64,000 nt of DNA, taken from positions 1 to 64,000 of the forward strand of contig QFQD01000004.1 of the NCBI GenBank assembly GCA_003241485.1, given 5' to 3'. The stretch's first letter is position 1, and each line of letters opens with the position of its first letter. The translations under genes and the position numbers were made by a program. Below are positions 60,220-64,000 of the stretch, one piece after another. Below the pieces are notes generated by a model. The model made no database searches. It was not told the origin of the DNA and worked only from the letters and a program-made list of their open reading frames with translations. This DNA comes from Ancylobacter novellus (GTDB lineage: Bacteria; Pseudomonadota; Alphaproteobacteria; Rhizobiales; Xanthobacteraceae).

Positions 60220-61521
60220 TCAGGCCGACGTCTTGCGGAACAGGTCGAGCTCGATCTCGTCGCCGGCGGCGCCGATGATTCCGGCGGGATCGGCGGCGAT
60301 CTCAAGGTCTGTCTCGTCGATAGGCGCGGCCGCCGTGACGGCCGCCTTCGGTTTCAACAGGACGAAGGATAGCAAGGCGAGCACGGCCATGCCCGGCAGC
60401 ACCATGCCGAGCGCGGCGGTGGGGGCGTGGAACAGGCTCGCCACCGCCGTGCCGGCGAAGCCGCCGCCGATCTGCAGGCAACCCATCAGCGCCGCCGCCG
60501 AGCCGGCGATGGCCGGCGAGCCCGACAGCGCCGAGGTGGTGCCTCCCGGCATGACCAGCGCCATACCGCAGGCCCAGACGGCGACCGGCCCCATCACGGT
60601 CAGGAAGGAATAGGGCAGGAACCACGGCATCACGGCCATGGCGGCGCCCGCGCCGAGCACGATGGCCAGCCCCACGGGGATAAGGCGGTTGGCGTCCACC
60701 CATTTCATGGCCCGGCCGGCAATCACCGTGCCCAGCATGAAGGAGCCGGTCTGGCACACCATAGCGAGGCCGAACTGCGTCGGCGTGAGGCCGACGACAT
60801 CGATCAGCACGAAGGGCAGGATGGCGCCGAGCGTGTAGATGCCGCCCACCGAGAAGCCGATCAGCAGGCTCGCCCGCATGAAGCCGGCATTGCCCAGCAG
60901 TGCACCGTAATTGCGCAGGATCCGGCCGGGCCGCGCCTGCGCCGGATCGGGCGCCGGGTTGGTCTCGGGCACGGCGAGCAGGATGAGGCCGAGCGCCGCC
61001 ACGCCGTACAGTACCATGACGTAGAAGATCGGCTGCCAGCCGAAGGCACTGAGGATCGCCCCGCCAATAGTGGGGGCGATGGCCGGGCCGATACCCAGCA
61101 TGGTGCCGATGAGATTGAGGATACGGGCCGAGGTCTGGCCGGTGAACTGGTCGCGCACGATGGCACGCGATATCGCCGGCCCGGCGGCGACGCCGATGCC
61201 CTGCAGTGCGCGCCCGAGGATGAGCCAGTGTACATCCGGCGCACTGGCGGCGATGAGGCTGCCCGCGACATAAAGCAGGAAGAAGCCGATGGCGGCGGGT
61301 CGCCGGCCATAGGCATCGGAGAGCGGTCCGCAGATGAGCTGCGCCACGGCGAAGCCGCCGAAATAGACGCTCAGCGTCAGCTTCATCGTCGAGGCGCTCG
61401 TGCCGAAGGCCGCGACCAGTTCCGGCATGGCGGGCGTGTAGAGCGACATGCTGATGGGGCCGAGCACGATGAGCAGCGCGCCGATCACCGCGGTGCGCAT
61501 TTCGGTCATGACGGGCTTCAT
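60220..61521 (-). CDS. MFS drug-efflux transporter, Bcr/CflA family
   Basis: A 433-residue, 12-helix protein. L-Y-T-P-A-M-P-E-L in helix 1, G-P-L-S-D-A-Y-G-R-R-P in loop 2-3 and L-G-R-A-L-Q-G-I-G-V-A-A-G in helix 4 are marks of the Bcr/CflA multidrug family. The C-terminal ~40 residues form an acidic hydrophilic tail (D-E-T-D-L-E-I-A-A-D-P). The start overlaps the stop of the upstream MarR gene by four bases (ATGA), so regulator and pump are translationally coupled. Confidence 0.9.
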   Translation of the reverse strand: MKPVMTEMRTAVIGALLIVLGPISMSLYTPAMPELVAAFGTSASTMKLTLSVYFGGFAVAQLICGPLSDAYGRRPAAIGFFLLYVAGSLIAASAPDVHWLILGRALQGIGVAAGPAISRAIVRDQFTGQTSARILNLIGTMLGIGPAIAPTIGGAILSAFGWQPIFYVMVLYGVAALGLILLAVPETNPAPDPAQARPGRILRNYGALLGNAGFMRASLLIGFSVGGIYTLGAILPFVLIDVVGLTPTQFGLAMVCQTGSFMLGTVIAGRAMKWVDANRLIPVGLAIVLGAGAAMAVMPWFLPYSFLTVMGPVAVWACGMALVMPGGTTSALSGSPAIAGSAAALMGCLQIGGGFAGTAVASLFHAPTAALGMVLPGMAVLALLSFVLLKPKAAVTAAAPIDETDLEIAADPAGIIGAAGDEIELDLFRKTSA

Positions 61522-61973
61522 GGCTCGCTGCTCCGGCTCGGCGCGCACAGATTGGCGCGAACCTGTTCGAGCACCGTCCGCAGCGTGTCCCGCTGCTCGG
61601 GGGCGAGGCCGGCAAGCGCCTCTTCGCGGGCAGTGACCGCCGCGGCCATGACTTTCTCCAGCAGCGGCGCCGCTGTCGCGGTCAGCCGGACGATCTTGGC
61701 GCGCCGGTCGGTGGCGTCGGGGTCGCGCGCGATCAGCTGCTGGCTCTCCAGCCGGTCGAGATAGCCCACCATGGTCATCGGTTCGATGTTCATGCGTTCG
61801 GCCAGAACGCCCTGCCGCAGACCCGGATTGATGCTGACATGGGCGAGGGTGCGGGCTTCGCCGGCGGTGAGGCCAAGGCCTGCCTGCTCGAAAGCGTGGT
61901 CGAGGCGCGCGCGGTAGAGCCGGGCGGCGTCGACGAGAAGAAATCCGAGGGGAACGTCTGTCATGATACGCAT
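61518..61973 (-). CDS. MarR-family transcriptional regulator of the efflux gene
   Basis: A 151-residue winged-helix protein with the MarR core: L-A-H-V-S-I-N-P-G-L-R-Q-G-V-L-A-E-R-M-N-I-E-P-M-T as helix-turn-helix and D-R-R-A-K-I-V-R-L-T as wing. Two in-frame ATG codons (61973, 61964) are possible. TATAAT at 61984-61979 is only a few bases upstream, so the transcript may begin at or next to the start codon (leaderless). It likely represses itself and the pump. Confidence 0.9.
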   Translation of the reverse strand: MRIMTDVPLGFLLVDAARLYRARLDHAFEQAGLGLTAGEARTLAHVSINPGLRQGVLAERMNIEPMTMVGYLDRLESQQLIARDPDATDRRAKIVRLTATAAPLLEKVMAAAVTAREEALAGLAPEQRDTLRTVLEQVRANLCAPSRSSEP

Positions 61974-61977
61974 GACA
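61959..61977. promoter_or_regulatory. Perfect inverted repeat over the MarR start: putative autoregulatory operator
   Basis: TGTCATG (61959-61965) and CATGACA (61971-61977) are exact 7-bp arms with a 5-base spacer. It covers both candidate start codons and touches the TATAAT box on the minus strand, ideal for blocking RNA polymerase. Confidence 0.65.
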
Positions 61978-62070
61978 TATTATAAGGTAGGCTTACTATC
62001 AAGTCGGATGGATGTCTGTTTCCGGTCCTCCAGAGCGCTCCCAGGCGAGGCGCTGGGCAGCGTTTCCCCG

Positions 62071-62111
62071 CGGTCAAATCCCGGAGCGGCCTTTCGGCCG
62101 TCCGGGATGAC
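62071..62111. repeat. Intergenic palindromic repeat, copy C (partial)
   Basis: atcccggagcggcctttcgg and then ccgtccgggatgacc reproduces only the right half of the 86-bp element seen at 22542 and 50580, with the ggcc hairpin kept. Confidence 0.7.
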
Positions 62112-62129
62112 CGAGCAGGTGCCGGATGG

Positions 62130-62630
62130 TCAGTCCAGCGGGACCTTGCGGTTCTCGCCGAGGTCGGTGGGCGAGCCGGTGAGCCGGGCCGCCATCATCT
62201 TCAGCACGACGCCGATGGAGGTCGACGGGCCGTCCCAATATTCGGCGTGGTCGGGCATGAAGCGCACGACGCAGATGTTGGGGTCGGTCTTGCCTTGCGG
62301 CCAGAACGCCTTGTTCATGTCGCTCCAGAGCTCGTCGATCTTGGCGCGGTCATTGGAAACCTCGGCTTCGCCCGAGACCGAGAGATAGTCGTTCCGGCCC
62401 GGATGAGCGAAGGTGAGCGCGGCCTGCGGATGATGCTGCAGTTCGTCATCCTTATGGCCCCGACGGTCGGAGAGGAACCAGACGCAGCCTTCCTCGCGGG
62501 AGGGGTGGGCGTCCATCGGGCGCGCGCGCAGCGTCTCGCCTTCGCGCGTCACCAGCATGCAGATGCGGATGTCGTCCATCATCGACCACACCTTGTCGAT
62601 GGCCTGCTGCGTCGTCGTCTCGTCACTCAT
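62130..62630 (-). CDS. Pyridoxamine 5'-phosphate oxidase-fold protein (general stress protein 26-like)
   Basis: A 166-residue split-barrel flavin-binding type protein. I-R-I-C-M-L-V-T...L-R-A-R-P-M, V-W-F-L-S-D, Y-L-S-V-S-G-E-A-E-V-S-N-D and W-P-Q-G-K-T-D-P match the GS26/YdaG branch, which binds FMN or FAD and is linked to stress survival; true PNPOx activity is unlikely. GGAGGATCCC before the ATG at 62630 fixes the start; a long open frame further upstream is readthrough. Divergent from the site-2 protease gene. Confidence 0.87.
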   Translation of the reverse strand: MSDETTTQQAIDKVWSMMDDIRICMLVTREGETLRARPMDAHPSREEGCVWFLSDRRGHKDDELQHHPQAALTFAHPGRNDYLSVSGEAEVSNDRAKIDELWSDMNKAFWPQGKTDPNICVVRFMPDHAEYWDGPSTSIGVVLKMMAARLTGSPTDLGENRKVPLD

Positions 62631-62780
62631 GGGATCCTCCTTGTACTGGAGGGGAAACCCGGCCCATGGCAGCCCGGTTCCGACATTGCCGGCGAAGGTG
62701 GGGGAAAAAGGCTGCCGCCGTCGCGCTGGCGAAGCTATGCTGGCCTGCCGGGTCTGCCGGCCCGCGCGAAGGAGTTCCGC

Positions 62781-63896
62781 ATGCCCTGGTCGCTTACCGT
62801 CGGCTATGTCTATGGCACGGCCGTGCGTATCCACGTCACCTTCCTGCTGTTCCTCATCTGGATCTGGGCGGCGTATTACCAGCGGGGCGGGGCCGGCGCG
62901 GCGTGGGAAGGCGTGGCCTTCGTGGCGTTGCTGTTCCTGTGCGTGCTGCTGCACGAGTTCGGTCACATCTTCGCGGCGCGGCGCTATGGCGTGAAGACCC
63001 CGGAGGTGACGCTCTGGCCGTTCGGCGGCATCGCCCGGCTGGAGCGGATTCCCGAAAAGCCGTCGGAGGAACTCGTCGTGGCCCTTGCCGGCCCGGCGGT
63101 GAATGTCGTCATCGCCGGCGTGCTGCTGCTGTTCCTCGGCGGCAATATCGGCATGGAGCACATTGAGGGCATCGAGAACCCGCAGGTGAGCCTTCTCGCC
63201 AAGCTCGCCGCCGCCAACATCTTCCTCGTGGTGTTCAACCTGATCCCGGCCTTCCCGATGGATGGCGGACGGGTGCTGCGCGCGCTTCTGGCGATGAAGC
63301 TGGGGCATGCGCAGGCGACGCAGACGGCCGCCTCAATCGGGCAGGCGCTGGCCATAGGCCTCGGCCTTCTCGGCATTTTCGGCAACCCGATGCTGATCAT
63401 CATCGCCGTCTTCGTCTTCCTGGCGGCCTCGGGCGAGGCCGGCCAGTCGCAGATGAAGCAGGCGGCGCAGGGCCTGCTGGTACAGGACGCGATGATAACC
63501 CGCTTCGAGGTGCTGGGTCCGCAGGCCAGCGTCGGTGACGCGGCCGAGGCGCTGATCCGCACCACTCAGAAGGAATTCCCCGTCGTCGACGGGGCGGGCC
63601 ATCTGCGCGGCGTGCTGACGCGCGATGCCATGATCCACGCGCTTCAGGCGAAGGGGCCCGCCTCCTCGGTCATCGAGGCGATGCAGGGCGATGTGCCTAC
63701 GGTGGGCACGCGCGCTCCGCTCGACCGTGCGCTTCGCCTGCTCACCGAGCGCGGCGCGCCGGTGGTCGGCGTGCTCGATAGTGCCGGCAAGCTGGTCGGC
63801 CTCCTCTCGCCGGAGAATGTGGGCGAGATGATGCTGCTGCGCGCGGCGCAACCCGAAGCGCGCTTCGGGCCCTGGGCGCGCAAACCCGTCGCGTGA
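62781..63896 (+). CDS. Site-2-type (M50) membrane metalloprotease with CBS domains
   Basis: A 371-residue protein. The zinc site is H-E-F-G-H in helix 2 (about residue 58) and N-L-I-P-A-F-P-M-D-G-G-R (about 154-165) supplies the third ligand. About residues 235-350 form two CBS repeats (D-A-M-I-T...D-A-M-I-H-A-L and V-P-T-V-G-T-R-A-P-L). This SpoIVFB-like class cleaves membrane segments; CBS domains may let adenine nucleotides control it. GGAG lies upstream of the ATG at 62781. Confidence 0.9.
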   Translation: MPWSLTVGYVYGTAVRIHVTFLLFLIWIWAAYYQRGGAGAAWEGVAFVALLFLCVLLHEFGHIFAARRYGVKTPEVTLWPFGGIARLERIPEKPSEELVVALAGPAVNVVIAGVLLLFLGGNIGMEHIEGIENPQVSLLAKLAAANIFLVVFNLIPAFPMDGGRVLRALLAMKLGHAQATQTAASIGQALAIGLGLLGIFGNPMLIIIAVFVFLAASGEAGQSQMKQAAQGLLVQDAMITRFEVLGPQASVGDAAEALIRTTQKEFPVVDGAGHLRGVLTRDAMIHALQAKGPASSVIEAMQGDVPTVGTRAPLDRALRLLTERGAPVVGVLDSAGKLVGLLSPENVGEMMLLRAAQPEARFGPWARKPVA

Positions 63897-63902
63897 CGCG
63901 GT

Positions 63903-64000
63903 TCAGCTGCCGGTGATTCGCGTAAAGGAAGGCGGGTCGCTCGCCGGGAAGCTGTCCTCCAGCGCCTCGTCGATCTCGGCCTCGCTCGGCGGTGCCTTCT
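63903..64000 (-). CDS. C-terminal end of a small hypothetical protein (cut by window edge)
   Basis: On the minus strand the last ~31 residues before the TGA at 63905-63903 read A-E-I-D-E-A-L-E-D-S-F-P-A-S-D-P-P-S-F-T-R-I-T-G-S. The E-D-S-F-P-A-S-D-P-P-S motif recurs at the end of small alphaproteobacterial proteins of unknown function. The start lies outside the window. Confidence 0.6.
   Translation of the reverse strand, partial: KAPPSEAEIDEALEDSFPASDPPSFTRITGS

Overview
The window is GC-rich, densely coded DNA from a facultatively autotrophic alphaproteobacterium. A form IC (red-type) cbb operon ordered F-P-T-A-L-S-X-E with a divergent cbbR, a porin of the Rhizobiales type, an IalB-family protein, taurine/NMT1-type ABC transporters and Rhizobiales-style intergenic palindromes point to the Hyphomicrobiales. 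Xanthobacteraceae (Xanthobacter/Ancylobacter/Starkeya-like) is my best guess; it is an inference, since there is no rRNA here. No tRNA, rRNA, CRISPR array, IS element or prophage was seen.

Layout. 1-2955: end of a sugar-acid catabolic cluster (SDR, MFS permease, L-rhamnonate dehydratase). 2988-7491 (minus): porin, divergent CLC chloride transporter with a C-terminal CBS region, MHS-type MFS transporter. 7683-12697: bo3-type ubiquinol oxidase cyoABCD with a SURF1 gene translationally coupled to it. 12869-16695: an orphan DctP-like periplasmic binding protein followed by a membrane PAS-GGDEF-EAL protein. 16757-21337: CoA transferase, ABC-F ATPase, IalB protein, nicotinamidase. 21382-29935 (minus): a catabolic cluster with a taurine-type ABC importer, SDR, a histidinol-dehydrogenase paralogue with altered active-site residues, a frameshifted zinc alcohol dehydrogenase, an APH-fold kinase and a flavin-dependent 2-hydroxyacid oxidase. 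30341-35231 (minus): a second such importer with an NtaA/DszA-type flavin monooxygenase and its flavin reductase, divergent from a TetR regulator at 35386.

36177-38773 encodes an isoquinoline-1-oxidoreductase-like molybdenum hydroxylase whose large subunit carries two compensating frameshifts. It ends at a strong terminator and is followed by a small AT-richer orphan gene whose start codon lies in a perfect inverted repeat. 39172-41179: LysR regulator and a divergent NAD-binding epimerase-like protein. 41109-51357: cbbR and the cbb operon, which together supply the regenerative and carboxylating steps of the Calvin cycle plus the Rubisco activase. 51366-55514 (minus): membrane protein, ftsY, mtaB, dapF. 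55725-60136: GyrI-like periplasmic protein, rlmN, VOC protein, membrane protein, argG. 60220-64000: MarR/Bcr-type efflux pair, pyridoxamine-oxidase-fold protein, site-2-type protease with CBS domains, and the end of a small unknown gene.

Points most worth a second look: the histidinol-dehydrogenase-like cluster with a kinase; the binding protein/c-di-GMP enzyme pair; the orphan gene at 38890 with its start in a 10-bp inverted repeat; an intergenic palindrome family with two of four copies inside the cbb operon; and small frame-disrupting deletions clustered in 24.6-37.3 kb.
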